Below, in pieces: positions 1-11,342 of a stretch of 64,000 bases of DNA. Numbering within the stretch: position 1 is the stretch's first letter; every line of letters begins with the position of its first letter. The stretch is from Calliopum simillimum (lineage: Eukaryota > Arthropoda > Insecta > Diptera > Lauxaniidae): the NCBI GenBank assembly GCA_951812925.1, contig OX638372.1, positions 5,704,001-5,768,000 of the forward strand. The letters run 5' to 3'. The notes under the pieces are model-generated. The model saw only the letters and a list, made by a program, of their open reading frames with translations, made no database searches and was not told where the DNA came from. Position numbers and translations under genes: made by a program.

Positions 1-2787
1 TGCAACGCAAACATTGCGAATGGAAGAAGAAGAATCAGGAACGACATGCAGTCATACCAGCAACAGCAGCAACGACAGCAAAAACAAAGCAGCCTTGGAG
101 CATTGTGGAGAATGATGACGACGTTAATGCAGACAATATAGCAATGCAGCAGGTGGTGGAGGAAAATCGCAGCGGCACTAACCATAACCAGAATGATCAT
201 CGACACCAACAACAGCAGCACCAACCAGAAGAACCGACACAAAATTGGCAGAAACGACGCATTTTTATTGAGCAAATATTTCATTTGGCTGAAAATGGTG
301 AAATAACGCTGCAGGATATCATGGATGAATCGCAATCGATGATATTGGTGGTAAGTGTGCGATGTTTTTTATCGTTGATGTTACCGATTTTCTAACTCAC
401 CATGTTGCTAGTATAAAATTGGGCCAGGATAGTCGTTGAAGCCGTAAGCATAGTCTGCTGAGTTGTAGTTTCCTTGACCAAGTTGAGAAATGATGTTTGC
501 GTAATATAAAGTAAAAATTTGTGGATTTACAAGGTTACGGTTATGATAATGGTTATGGTTACGACTACGGTAAAATTTACATTTACATTTACGTTTACGT
601 TTACATTTACATTTACGTTTACGTTTACGTTTACGTTTACGTTTACGTTTACGTTTACGTTTACGTTTACGTTTACGTTTACGTTTACGTTTACGTTTAC
701 GTTTACGTTAACGTTTACGTTTACGTTTACGTTTACGTTTACGTTTACGTTTACGTTTACGTTTACGTTTACGTTTACGTTTACGTTTACGTTTACGTTT
801 ACGTTTACGTTTACGTTTACGTTTACGTTTACGTTTACGTTTACGTTTACGTTTACGTTTACGGTTACGTTTAAGGTTGCTGTTATCGTCACCGTTAAAG
901 TTAAGGTTACCCTTTTCCGAGATTAAATTAAGATGTGCCTTAATTTCAAAGATTTTCAAATAATAAATGAAGATATTAGATACACGTATTGCATAATAAT
1001 TTTCATATTTCTGAATATAGAATATAAACATGAGAGCAATATTCTTATTTTAAAAGCTATGGACTTATAACATTGTTCTTTCGTTTCTTTTCATAGTTTT
1101 TTAAAAAAATTTTTTTCTCAGTTCAAATTTCCCATAAATTGTATTGTGTACCATGCAACCCATAATTTAACCCATTGCTGCCATCAACAATCAACAGTGT
1201 GGGACCAATTTACGTTTACAATTTATTCTCATTTATTTGTCACTTCTTCATAAATGTCCGTCACTTATCTTGCAGTTTGTGTATCCAATATCCTGTTGTT
1301 GCTCGCTCCATCTCTCTTTTTTATAACAAATCTCTCTCTCTCTTTCCATCGTAAGGCATTCGAAACTGTCTCGAACAGCATTCTGATTGCGTTGCTTTGT
1401 CTGGCCATACATCCTGAATGTCAGGATAAATTGCGTCATGAAATCAGTGAAATATTTCCAACTACCTCTACCAATACAGCAGCAGAGAAGGACAATTGTA
1501 GTTGGCAATCCACGACGACTGACGACATCAGCAACGAACACCTGAAGCAAATGAATTACCTCGATATGATTGTGAATGAATCGTTGCGTTTGCTGACAAC
1601 TGTTCCAATAAATACACGTAATGTCAGCAGGGATTTTCAGCTCATTCGCCGAGACGAAGAAGAAACAGGAACGCAGCAAAATGATAAAGACGCCAAGATT
1701 GCCACAGCTGTCAACGTGCCTGCTGGAACGATGCTTTTACTGGATATTTTCAATATGCAACGTGATGCACTACAATGGGGTAGTCGTTCACAGCAATTCT
1801 ATCCAGAACATTTTGCTACCAACGAGGAGGAGCACGATGATGGGGCTGATGATGAGAGTGGGAAGAAAAAACGCCGGCAAACATATGCGTTTGCACCATT
1901 TTCGAAGGGACAACGTTGGTGCATTGGTAAGTATGAGTGAAGTTATTTCAAATTTTCTAAATTGGAGCTGTTTCTTACATTGACATAGAGGAAGTTAGAG
2001 TCATGTGGGAGAGTTTATGTTACTATAACCAAGTTTTGGATTTTGCGGAACTGTCCTGGATTTTGCCCTCTCGTTCTGGATACATAAAAGTCTCGGATTT
2101 GTATGTATGTCCCGGAATTGTTCAGGACTCAAAATGGATGCATATTGTATTGTGTAATTTGTTTTACTCTACAATATTTTTAGTTTATGAACCATAGACC
2201 ATAATGTACAGATCATAGGCCATGGATTACGGACCATATACCACAAAGGGTAGATCATAAACCATAGATTATATACCAAGGGCCATGAAGGGCAGATCAT
2301 AGACCATATATTTTGAAATATTCTTTTGTCCCACCTTTATAATTTTCTCCTGTCCTGGATTTGGCCATAAAGAAAATGGTCAGCCTAGCTTAGATAGATA
2401 AAAAGATTTATGATGGCAGGACTACTAAGTAAGTTCAGGCACTTTGATTTCAATTAGAGTCAACAATAGATCCAAAATTTCCATAATTCCAAGTTTTTTT
2501 TGAGCATTCTTTTTACTGTCGCCTTTGAACTTTAGCTACTCCATTTTAGAAAATGAATATAATTTCTCCTATCTCCCCTACATTTAGGTTGGCGCTACAG
2601 TATTTGGCTCACCAAGATTTTGTTGATCAAAATAATTCACCGCTATGAGTTCAGTACAACAACGAAGCTGAAGGATTTACGTTTCGTTGAGGGAATCACA
2701 TTGAAATTTCAAAATTGTGACAGCATTGCATTTAGTATAAGAGACATACAACAACGGAATAGCAAAGCAAAACAGGATACAGCGTAG
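1..2787 (+). CDS. Cytochrome P450, CYP4 clan (CYP313-like), 3' part, three exons
   Basis: Haem-thiolate monooxygenase, expected to be anchored in the ER membrane; substrate unknown. Exons are 1-350 (open from the window edge, first full codon at 3), 1356-1926 and 2588-2787 (TAG at 2785). Introns have GTAAGT donors at 351 and 1927 and AG acceptors at 1355 and 2587, phases 0 and 1. The first donor and acceptor join to give the I-helix segment ending AFETVSNS, in the place of the usual [AG]Gx[DE]T[TS]. Exon 2 carries the K-helix ExxR (NESLRL) and the cysteine loop FSKGQRWCIG, completed by W-R-Y in exon 3, which ends with a KLKDLRFVEGITLKF-like C-terminus. AFET plus FSKGxRxCIGWRY resembles fly CYP313; CYP318a1 is an alternative. 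Roughly 370 codons are present, so about 130-180 N-terminal residues lie left of the window. Oddities: a Gln/His/Asn-rich stretch before the I-helix and two acidic insertions (one after the K-helix, one just before the haem loop). Confidence 0.88.
575..872. repeat. TTTACG hexamer array in P450 intron 1
   Basis: About 49 head-to-tail copies of TTTACG, almost perfect apart from TTTACA variants at the left end and single changes near 709 and 863. Degenerate relatives (GGTTACGGTTATG-like) flank it from about 525 to 905. It lies wholly inside the first visible intron. All six frames read as dipeptide runs, so the open frames here are not genes. Confidence 0.97.
2035..2335. repeat. Dispersed repeat rich in CATAGACCATA, inverted copy of 31340-31810
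   Basis: Located in P450 intron 2. It holds several variants of ACAGATCATAGACCA and ATAGACCATA, next to a segment with TCCTGGATTTTGCCC and GTCCCGGAATTG. The reverse complement of the same two blocks, in the matching order, appears at 31340-31810. Confidence 0.7.
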
Positions 2788-2829
2788 GAACCCGAAGGAA
2801 CAACAAAAGTGCAGCATGGACGTGCACTG

Positions 2830-2846
2830 AATAAAATGAGAAATAA
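2830..2846 (+). terminator. Polyadenylation signals of the P450 gene
   Basis: Two AATAAA hexamers about 11 bases apart, beginning some 43 bases after the P450 stop codon. This is a normal position for a short fly 3' UTR. Confidence 0.6.
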
Positions 2847-2849
2847 AAC

Positions 2850-3550
2850 TAAAACTTTTCATTTTAATGCTTTGCTTAGGGGCAGCAACATCATCTCCAG
2901 CGCCTGCAACACTTTGTCGTCCACTTGTTTCATTTCAACACGGTGTGTTAATTAATTTTGAATGAAGTGTTTCTTTTTTTATTTTATTATTGTCGTATTG
3001 TTTGTTTCAAATTGCATAAACTATCCTTTTGTATAGGTAAATATTAAATTTATAATATAAATTTTGAAAAACTTTGAATTTCTATGATTTATTTAATAAG
3101 TTGATGAAGTGCTGGCTAGAAAGGATTTCGATTTATTAACATCACCTGCCAACTGTCTGTCTGGTTGCACAATTCTTCGTTTCTCCGTATATTTTCTATT
3201 GAAGAATTCATTGCGGAATAAATTAATGCTTTTTATGTATTTTTTTTTTATTATTTCATTGTTTATTTTATCTTTTCTGAAAAGGGTTTTATTATTCATT
3301 GCTGTTGAGAGTTGTCTGTAAATATTAAATTAGTTTGGTTAGATAAATGGACACACTTCAGTGTTGTAAGAAGTTTTTCCATTAAAAGTTTGCAAGTTTT
3401 TGCGCCACCATTGGAACGAAGTGGTTGATATAATTGAAGTACTCAATGATATAAAAAAATCTTTCAATAAAAATAAATAAAATGTTTCAAAACTTAATTA
3501 GCCATAACTTACGGCAGTAAGTGACTTAATTGACTGTATTTTGATACCTG
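2850..3550. other. No gene recognised
   Basis: AT-rich intergenic sequence after the P450 gene. Open frames are short and show no family motif. Confidence 0.5.
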
Positions 3551-3978
3551 CACAGCAAAAAGTTAAGGGATAAAGTATAAACTTATTTATACTACTTATT
3601 TGTGTTTATAAACTTATGTATTTAATTTGTTTTATATAATTTATAAAATTTTTTTCTTTAAAGTTATTCTAAACCAAAAATGTTTAACTTCGAAACCAAA
3701 ATTGTTATGAACTATTAATTTTATACCAAAAATACTTTCATATGAACTTCTATATAAATTTTATACAAAAAAAAGTATAAGAAATTTTTATATAGTGACA
3801 CTATAAAATTTAAACCAAAATAGTTTAAATTGTGTTAATACTTTATGTGTATACATATCATACGAACAAAATAAATGGTTTGCATACAAAATTGAAGCAT
3901 AGATTTTATATCAAGTTTGGTGTGGCTCTGTATTCATACCAATTTGGTTTGAATTTTACAACCAAACTTTTTGCTGTG
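3551..3978. mobile_element. MITE-like element, family A, copy 1
   Basis: The terminal inverted repeat CACAGCAAAAAGTT at the left pairs with AACTTTTTGCTGTG at the right. The interior repeats motifs such as TATAAACTTAT and AAACCAAAATAGT in both orientations, so the whole element is imperfectly palindromic. A second copy lies at 7538-7866. It encodes no protein. Confidence 0.75.
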
Positions 3979-4048
3979 TGGCATATACGTAGTTATACGA
4001 AAATATGCGATAATTCCAGAAAATGCTCAGTAGTTTCCTATTAAAAAA

Positions 4049-4217
4049 ATAATATGTGACTTGGTCTATGAAAAGGGGGCTTACGTGTCAAAAAAAAAAA
4101 ATATTCCATTTTTTGCCGATTCGCATAAATTGACCTTTAAAAGTTGTTTTCCCGTTGTTTTTACAATTTTTTTTTTCGCACGTAAGCCCCTTTTTCATAG
4201 ATCAGGTCACATATTAT
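4049..4217. mobile_element. Short palindromic MITE with ~39 bp terminal inverted repeats
   Basis: The left arm begins ATAATATGTGACTTGGTCTA and runs through AAAGGGGGCTTACGTG. The right arm (4179-4217) is its reverse complement with a few changes (CACGTAAGCCCC...GTCACATATTAT). The 90 bp loop is T/A-rich. At 169 bp it could fold into one long hairpin if transcribed. Confidence 0.85.
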
Positions 4218-4219
4218 GA

Positions 4220-5600
4220 AATTCTTATACAGGGTGTATTGCATAAGGTAACGAAGCTTCTGGGAGGTGATAGAGGAAGCCTATCATAATAGAAGGCATG
4301 AAGGAGGGTCGAAAATGTACCCATGGTTTAAAACTGATTTTCTGACTTGTTTAACAAAAAAAAAAATTTCTTGGGTCACCTTACAGAAAACTTTTCTACA
4401 TAAAAATATTGGCCAATTGTATGAGCTTTCTAAGAGTGTGTTTGGTCTATAGGGTTTCAAAAGATTTGTTCTAAGCCTTCATAGTTGAAAATTAAAATTT
4501 TTTTCCTATTTTTTGACTTTGGCGGCCATTTTAGTATGAAAACGGTCCTATTAAAATACCTTTTAATAACACAGTCCTGCGATGAAAAAAGTATGAGATC
4601 AGAGTAATTGATTTTTATAGATTTTTGCTAGCTGAATCCGAATATGACCTCCGATTTGCTCTATCACGTCTGAGATACGAGTTAACCTTGATTTAAAGTG
4701 CAGAAAACGTTATTTTCAAACATAAGGCGTACATTGAAAGTAGTCTAGTTCACTTTTGAATAGCCCTGAGCTTCCTCTTTAAAGCGTACTTTTAACTTTT
4801 CCAATTGGATCATTAGTTTCCGAGATATCATCCATTGAAGTAAAGGTATACAAATTGAATATGGTCTTTTACAGGGATTAGCGATACCTTTACTTTAATC
4901 GATGATATCTCGAAAACTAATGATTCAATTGAAAAAGTTAAAAGTATGATTTAAAGAAGAAGCTCAGGGCTATTTAATGCCGTTGTCAAAAAAGAACTAG
5001 ACTACTTTTAGGATGTGCGCCACATATCTGAAAATTGCGTTTCTTGCTAATTAAATCACAGATACCTCGGATCTCAGACGTGATGGAACAAATCGGATAT
5101 CATATTCGGATTCAGCGATCAAAAATCTATAAAAATCACATACTCTTAATTCATACATTTTTAACTTTATTAAAAATGCAGGACAGTGTAATTTTTTTTG
5201 GAATCTTCCTTAAATTAACTTTAAGTTGGTAGTAAATTTATCATACCAACTTTTTAATTTGGGGTCAGAAAAAAATACATATCAAGAACAATCCGTTTGA
5301 AGGCTCCGGTAGACACAGGGCAGCGAATGCAGTGTGAGGATCACATGCGGCGCAACGCGTCTGTTGTTACATAAAAGAATTCACACAGACCTCAAATTAC
5401 AAAATTGGTATGATAAATGTACCACCGAAATAAAGAAAATTTAACGAGAATTTCAAAAAAAACTATAAAATGTTATAGTAATAGGACCTTTTACATACTT
5501 AGTTAGGCGCCAAAGTCAAAAAATATAAAAAAAAATTATATATGAACTTTAAGCTTTAAGGCAGTAAACGTTAGTCCTTTTGTAGAACAGATTTCTCCAA
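4220..5600. mobile_element. Long foldback (inverted-repeat) element, family B
   Basis: Two long arms meet near 4880. Left-arm landmarks (GACTTTGGCGGCC, GGTCCTATTAA, GCTGAATCCGAATATGA, GCAGAAAACG, GATATCATC, AAGTAAAGGTAT) recur in reverse order and complement on the right (AAGTCAAAAA, TAATAGGACC, ATTCGGATTCAGC, GATATCTCGAAAACTAATGA). The right arm has an extra ~250 bp near 5200-5460. Partial copies lie at 6210-6680 and 25560-26000, with distant relatives at 32770 and 63235. No coding capacity. Confidence 0.8.
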
Positions 5601-6209
5601 GTAGCAACTGGGTAAGCATGTGCTGTCTGTCATCAATCCTGCGTATATGTTAAGAATATATAATGAACTTGAAGTTATTCATTTGTTAAATTACCATTTA
5701 ATTTATTTTCTTTCATTTTGGCATGCAATTTACGAGATCGTATTGTACGAGTACAACTCAATTACCTTAATAAAAATGAAAAAAAAAAAAAAACAAAAAA
5801 AATAAATTCTATAAAGTTGAATTTAATTAAAACTTAAAGTACAAATAATCCCTTAAGCTTGCTAAAGAAGCCACTAGCATATGTGACACACAAAGTAAAA
5901 TACTCTCATTTATATGTATGTATGTATATAAAAATAAGAAGTATCTGTGTTTGTGTTTCATGTCAATACGTACTTACATATGTATGTGGTTGTATCGAAG
6001 AAAGTGTGTCCCACAAATCAACAAATAAAACAACAATTTGGAAATAATTTAATATCATTGAAATCTCTTTAGCCTTTAGATACAAACATATGTAACCTTT
6101 TAATACCTTATGCTCCCTTTGCCCATAGTAAGGAATTCTTTTAAACACTGAGAAAAAGTGTGTTGCCACTTAAATATTTTTTGAAAATATTTAAAAATAT
6201 TTACTTAAG
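5601..6209. other. No gene recognised
   Basis: AT-rich spacer between two foldback copies, with a poly-A run near 5785 and TATG-rich simple sequence near 5915. Confidence 0.5.
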
Positions 6210-6680
6210 ATTTTGAATGATATTTCAAAAACTTTGTTTGGTTAAATTTCGGCCGCTGATTCCGAATATGGTAGCCATATTTCTCTAACAGGTCTGTGGT
6301 TCGAGTTATCCTAGCTTTGAAGTGCAGAAAACGATAATTACAAAAATATGGCATGTACCCAACAAGCAGTAACGTTCACTTTTGCCTTTGGCCACGCGAA
6401 TAGCCCTTATTTTCCTTCATTTCCATTCGGATAATTACTTTCTGAGATACTATTATTTAAAGTTAAAGTACCTTAACTCCTTTACTTGGATTTACGATAC
6501 TTTTGCTCGGTAAGTAATGATTAAATTATAAAACTTTAAGGGTGTTGTATAATGACTACTGAGCTACATTAAATTTTGGATGTACGCCATAGGTCTGTAA
6601 AAATCGTTTTCTTCACTTTAAAGCAATGCTTAATCGGATCACAGACCAGATTGATAAGAAAAATATTCCAAAATATTAAT
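6210..6680. mobile_element. Decayed copy of foldback family B
   Basis: Contains GCTGATTCCGAATATGG, GGTCTGTGGTTCGAGTTA and GCAGAAAACG on the left and the opposing ATGTACGCCATAGGTCTG, CGTTTTCTTCACTT and GGATCACAGACC on the right. The order matches the element at 4220-5600, but the arms are more diverged. Confidence 0.65.
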
Positions 6681-7537
6681 CAAAATAAATCTTTTATCAA
6701 AAAAATCTACTATAAATACAATGTAAGGAAGTTAACAAACTTTAAACATGGCACGAAAATCTTAATATTATGCACTTAAATGTATTTAATAGAATGTAGC
6801 TATTTTTACTAAAAGAAAATTTTCAGTGTTCCATACATATTAATCATTTTCAAGTCTTGCTACAGCAACCCTTTTTTTTTTGAAAGAAAGTATACATGTT
6901 TAAATGAGCAGATAATGATATGAATACGAATAATATTCTCACTTGAGTGCACAACTAAACATATGTATTGTCTGTTTGTCTGTCAGTTGAAAAATAAGGG
7001 AAAATTCATTTCAATTTAATTCGTACGAGTTACCACTTTGAAGTGGCAACCCATCTTTTGTTCAGATTCTATTCGACTCCATCTTCAGTGTCTCGGTATA
7101 AACATAAGCTGTAGATAAACACCAAGATAACACAAGTCGAAGCAAAGAACAAAAATATTTAGATTGATGTAAAAAAAAAGGAAATAGAAAATTTTTCACA
7201 AAGTTCCTATCAAGATGTTGATGTTGGTATCTTTCTTTTTAAGTCTAAGCAGAACATTTCTCGCATATTTCGCTTCACAGAATCCTTTCATACCCACCAT
7301 TCCCACAAATAAATTCAAACGTAAGAGAAATTTCTCATTCCTCGGTAACCTACTAGGAAATGTTATGCAATAGAATAAAATTCGACTTAAAATTTTGCTT
7401 GTTGCTTCGAAAAAGAAGAATACTGCAAGTTACTGAGAAATAACAATTTCATATAAGTAATAAGAGTATCATGAGATAAAACTCATATTACTGCCTAATT
7501 GGCAGCCTACAATCTTTCGAAAAATTTGGTATACTCA
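6681..7537. other. No gene recognised
   Basis: AT-rich spacer with no repeat or coding motif that I can support. Confidence 0.5.
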
Positions 7538-7866
7538 CGCAGCAAAATGTTTACGGATGAAGTATAAACTTATTTACACTATTTGTTTTTATAAACTTAT
7601 GTATTCCAATTTTTTTTTTTATAACTTATACAAGTTTCTTCTATATAAAATTTATACAAAAATAGTATAAAAATTTTTTGTATAATACTATTAAATTTAA
7701 ACCAAAATAGTGTAAACTGTATTAACACTTTATTTGTATAAACTTTATGCAAACAAGTATAAATGGTTTGTATACAAAGTTGTAGCATAGATTTTATACC
7801 AAATTTGGTGTGGATTTGTATTCATTCCAATTTGGTTTGAATTTTACACCAAAATTATTTGCTGTG
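7538..7866. mobile_element. MITE-like element, family A, copy 2
   Basis: Starts CGCAGCAAAATGTTTA and ends ATTTGCTGTG. The interior closely matches 3551-3978, including TATAAACTTATTTACAC and CCAATTTGGTTTGAATTTTA, but lacks ~100 bp present in copy 1. Confidence 0.75.
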
Positions 7867-8070
7867 TAGGCATGGGACATGACCACATGGATGAGATTTG
7901 GTATATGTATTGAGAGTATCGGGACAAGTAATGTCCAAGAGAAAAATGGACGGTGCCACGCCCTTAAAAAAATATCATACTTCTGAAACTATTTAACGCA
8001 CATAGATGAGATTTGGTACTTACGTATATAAATTGCATCGGGACAATTTACATTCTTTGGTTTAATTTAA
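7867..8070. repeat. Dispersed repeat with a 'GCCACGCCC' core
   Basis: Contains GGTGCCACGCCCTTAAAAA followed by twice-repeated GATGAGATTTGGTA. The GCCACGCCC(C)T block with a following 'gatttttatgaaatt'-type segment recurs at 18390-18640 and 29595-29735. Confidence 0.5.
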
Positions 8071-8762
8071 TTGGAGTACAAGAGCAAGGTGTAAGCAACG
8101 CATACCGGTAAATGATAGTAAACATAAGTACAAATTGTAACAGTTGAACCCTTTTAAAGTCTTATATATTTCAAATAGTGCAAAGTTAAAGTAATCCAAC
8201 GTACATTATATTGGGTTTAATTTTTTGAGATCAAGTCATGGGCTCCGTTGTTGGTTTCTATTCTTATAAATAATTTCTTGGAACTTTTCAAGGTTATTGT
8301 CTGATTTGTTTTGAAAATTTCAAATGATAAAAATGTCAAGGGATAAAAATCTCATTAGATAAAAATTGCATGTCAAAAAATCTCATGAGATAAAAAAATA
8401 GAATTAAAATTAAGATTCAAAGAAAATAAGGTAAGATAAAAATTTTGCTAGAAAAATTTTTTCCAAATGGGAGTTCTAAAATAATTTATGCATTTTTTTA
8501 CAGTGATATTCTATTTAATTTTTTTAAGGATTTCTCTCAAACATGTTGGCTAAACATTTTCATAGGAAACATCTTTAAGCTTAAGCTTTAATTGCTTAAA
8601 TAAATTAAAAAACTCTCTTATGGATTCATATCACAGAGATCAGAACTATTACAAATCAATAAAATTCTTTTAAAATGTTTTGCAAACAACATTTTAACTT
8701 TATTCGATGTGCTTATAACTTATCCTTCCTTTAAAAGCGAATAAACACAATGGTTATGTACA
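8071..8762. other. No gene recognised
   Basis: Intergenic. Several short variants of TCATGAGATAAAAAT lie near 8320-8400 but form no clear array. Confidence 0.45.
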
Positions 8763-9158
8763 TGCACATTAGACTGCTTCATATTTTTTTTTGCTATCTC
8801 TTCGCTTTCAAAAAGGTTTTTTTGTTAAAAGAACAAAAACTAAAAATTCTGGTGCAGGGATTGCCTATAATGTTAATATTTACTGGTGGCGCATCTTATT
8901 TCCTTGTTTTAAGTATTAATTGAATGGTAATGATTACTCTTCTAAGCACTTTTGCATATATCTCATGAAAGAAAAAACTGAGACGAATTGGATTACTACT
9001 ATTGGAAAGAACATAAAATTTCTTATAAAAATACAGAAACAAGATGCGCCACCAGTAAATGTGAACATTATGGACTCTCCTTGCTCTAGAATTTTTACCA
9101 AAAGAAAATCTAAAAAGGAAGCAAACAACAAAAAACTATGAAGCAGTCTAATGCACAT
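8763..9158. mobile_element. Palindromic MITE with ~150 bp arms
   Basis: The left arm (ATTAGACTGCTTCATA ... TACTGGTGGCGCATCTT) is repeated as reverse complement on the right (AAGATGCGCCACCAGTAAA ... TATGAAGCAGTCTAAT). The two arms are separated by only ~140 bp. The open frames seen on both strands here are consequences of the palindrome. Confidence 0.8.
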
Positions 9159-9277
9159 AGGTATGTGTTTTACATGCACATGTAGCTGTAAAGGAGTACT
9201 TACCCAAGAGGAAAAATTTCTAGCGCTTCTGATCCAAGCACTTCAAAAGTGCTTGTCCCCATAGAAATTTAGAAGCA

Positions 9278-9712
9278 CTATCACAATGATTTTTTATAAG
9301 GCTGCAGTAAGAACAACGTGAGTTCGAACCCAGCCCGAGAGATTTTTTTTTTTTACTTTTTTTACTTTTTTTTGCTTTATTTTTTTTTTTAATTAAATAT
9401 TTTTTATTCAACATCTTTTATTTCACTTTTCTATTTTCCTTTCTCTTATTAATTTACTTTTGTTTAACCAAATTGAAATTGATTACACAATGATTCCATA
9501 TAAGGCTGCAGTAAGAACAACGTGAGTTCGAACCCAGCCCGGGTGAATTTTTTTTTTCGTTTTTTTATTTGTTTTTGCTTTATTTTTTTTTTTTATTAAA
9601 ATATTTTTTATTCAACCTTTTTTATTTCACTTTTCTATTTTAATTTCTCATTTTTATTTACTTTTGCTTACTTGAATTGAAACTGATTGCACAATGATTC
9701 TATGTAATGCTG
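9278..9712 (+). repeat. Tandem ~206 bp units with a pol III box-B-like motif and T-tract
   Basis: Unit starts at about 9278, 9484 and 9692 (the third is cut short), each opening CACAATGATT and then AAGGCTGCAG. The first two continue GTGAGTTCGAACCCAGCCCG, which fits a tRNA T-arm (GTTCGAACC, box B), and are followed at once by runs of ten or more T, as at pol III terminators. Confidence 0.7.
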
Positions 9713-9762
9713 CAGGACAACATTTGCTTAATATACAAATTTAATACCTCTTCATATCATCG

Positions 9763-9855
9763 GGCGTTGGTGGAGCGGTCTAAAGGGTTGGTAAATGTAA
9801 GAAAAAAATATCTAGCACGCGGAGGGTCGTGGACTCAAATCCTGGCGCGGGCAGT
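9763..9855 (+). repeat. tRNA-like (Leu/Ser-type) segment inside the TIR element
   Basis: TGGTGGAGCGGTCTAAAG resembles the D-arm and box A of a class II tRNA. About 60 bases later GACTCAAATCC resembles box B (9 of 11 positions of GGTTCRANYCC), then comes a run of about 18 T. The acceptor ends do not pair, so this is tRNA-derived, not a working tRNA gene. Confidence 0.45.
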
Positions 9856-10097
9856 TTTTTTTTTTTTTTTCTTTTTTTTCTTTTTTTAAATTTTATTGAA
9901 AAAACGCTTACCGCAGCATTACATATAAGCGCTTTAAAAACTCTTTTTTGGTAAGGCTGCGGTAAGCTTTTGCTCGCTTACATCCTATGACATGCAATGT
10001 TAAAAAGAAAGTATTGTTCTTACGGAGCGGAAGCGCTTATTGGTGAAAAGGATGCACTTCAGAAGGGTTTTTGAAGCACTACTTTTCCCCTTGGGTA

Positions 10098-10916
10098 GTA
10101 ATAGAATTTTTGTTCTTGTATTCAATGTTTTTACACTTTCGCCGAACCAGCTATTGCAAGGGATTTGCAAATATTTTTTCACGGATATCAACGTCGTCTA
10201 CATCCGACTTTGAGGACCATCGACTTCCGCTTGATAAGAGTATAAGATAATAACAGAAAGAAAAAAATAAATAAGGAAAAATCGAGGAAAAATATAAAAT
10301 TACTACGAGCACAAAGAACATATTCATTCAGCAAGTGCATAGCTACTACGATTGTCGGTGCTGCACGGAAAGTGGATAAAATTGCGTAAGTTTTGCAGAA
10401 ATATCTTCTACATTTCGTAAGTTTATTTATTGTACATTAATACGCATTCCATACTGAGAAAACTACAAAAACATTTATTTTGACGTGTGTTTGCTTTATG
10501 TCTTTACAGCTTGACGTATTTCAATGTGCAATGCAGGAAGAAATATTCGAAATTCTTTTGTCATACTTGTACTCATATCCTGAATTTGAAATTTGTCCGG
10601 AATATTTGCTTCATTTAAAGTTTACTGGGACCATGTTTTTATAACATTGGTGAAATACCGTAATACACAATTACTTTAATACTCTTTACAAAAGAATTCA
10701 ACCAAATTTTAAACAAAACAAATACATACCAGAAATCGCTCCTTCAAGCCCAAAATATACGTACAATTTCAAGAAAACCATTTTTCTAGTCATACTGCTT
10801 TGGTAAAAACTTTTACATTCATACTGAGCAATATTAGTTATTTAGTTTTCCATAACAAAATTTCAACATATTAAAATATAAGCATGTAAGTTTTGTGTAA
10901 AACTGTACATTAAAAT
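10098..10916. other. No gene recognised
   Basis: AT-rich spacer without supported features. Confidence 0.5.
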
Positions 10917-11267
10917 GGTTGGATTTTCATGTAGCAAACAAAAAAAGTCATTCCCTCACCGTCCCAAAAGTTAGAAGGTCTCTTTAAAAAGATATCCGCA
11001 TCATTTTTTTTTTTTCGTTCCGTGAAAAATACGTATTTGAAAAATCGTAAAATATCTCAAAAAATTCTGAAAAAGTTAACATGTTCACGGAGAAAAAATA
11101 TAGTACGTACTACTTTATTTCTAATAAATTTTTTCCAGAATTTTAAGTCAAGATAGTGACAATAGTGACTTGAAATAAATTTAACCTTATTTTAGTCACT
11201 TCAAAAATTTCGAATGATATTACAGTCTAGTAATTTTTGAAAAAAATTAAGTGAAAATGAACTGACC

Positions 11268-11342
11268 GTACTAAGATTCGAGCCGTGGCTCGTCCGTGTA
11301 ATGCATAGAAACATATCCTTTGCACTATTGACCCATACATAT
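11268..11342 (-). repeat. tRNA-like segment on the minus strand
   Basis: Read on the minus strand, GGTCAATAGTGCAAAGGATA resembles a D-arm/box A and CCACGGCTCGAATCTTAG resembles a T-arm with box B (GGCTCGAATCT, close to GGTTCGAATCC). The ~75 base span fits a tRNA. The acceptor stem is poor, so I regard it as a tRNA-derived relic in the arm of the palindrome. Confidence 0.4.

Larger units (their letters stand above)
9201..10097. mobile_element. TIR element, TACCCAAG family, copy 1 (carries tRNA-like modules)
   Basis: Begins TACCCAAGAGGAAAAA and ends TTTTCCCCTTGGGTA, with further inverted sub-terminal similarity (GCGCTTC, AAGCACTTC against GAAGTGC, AAGCGC). The interior holds tandem tRNA-3'-half-like units and one longer tRNA-like segment. 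Copy 2 is at 19732-20962. I see no transposase frame, so it should be non-autonomous. No convincing target-site duplication. Confidence 0.65.

Noticed and set aside
519..1031. Several 107-135 codon open frames on both strands
   Set aside because: They translate the TTTACG array into dipeptide runs (TF, YV, NV, KR) and lie inside an intron.
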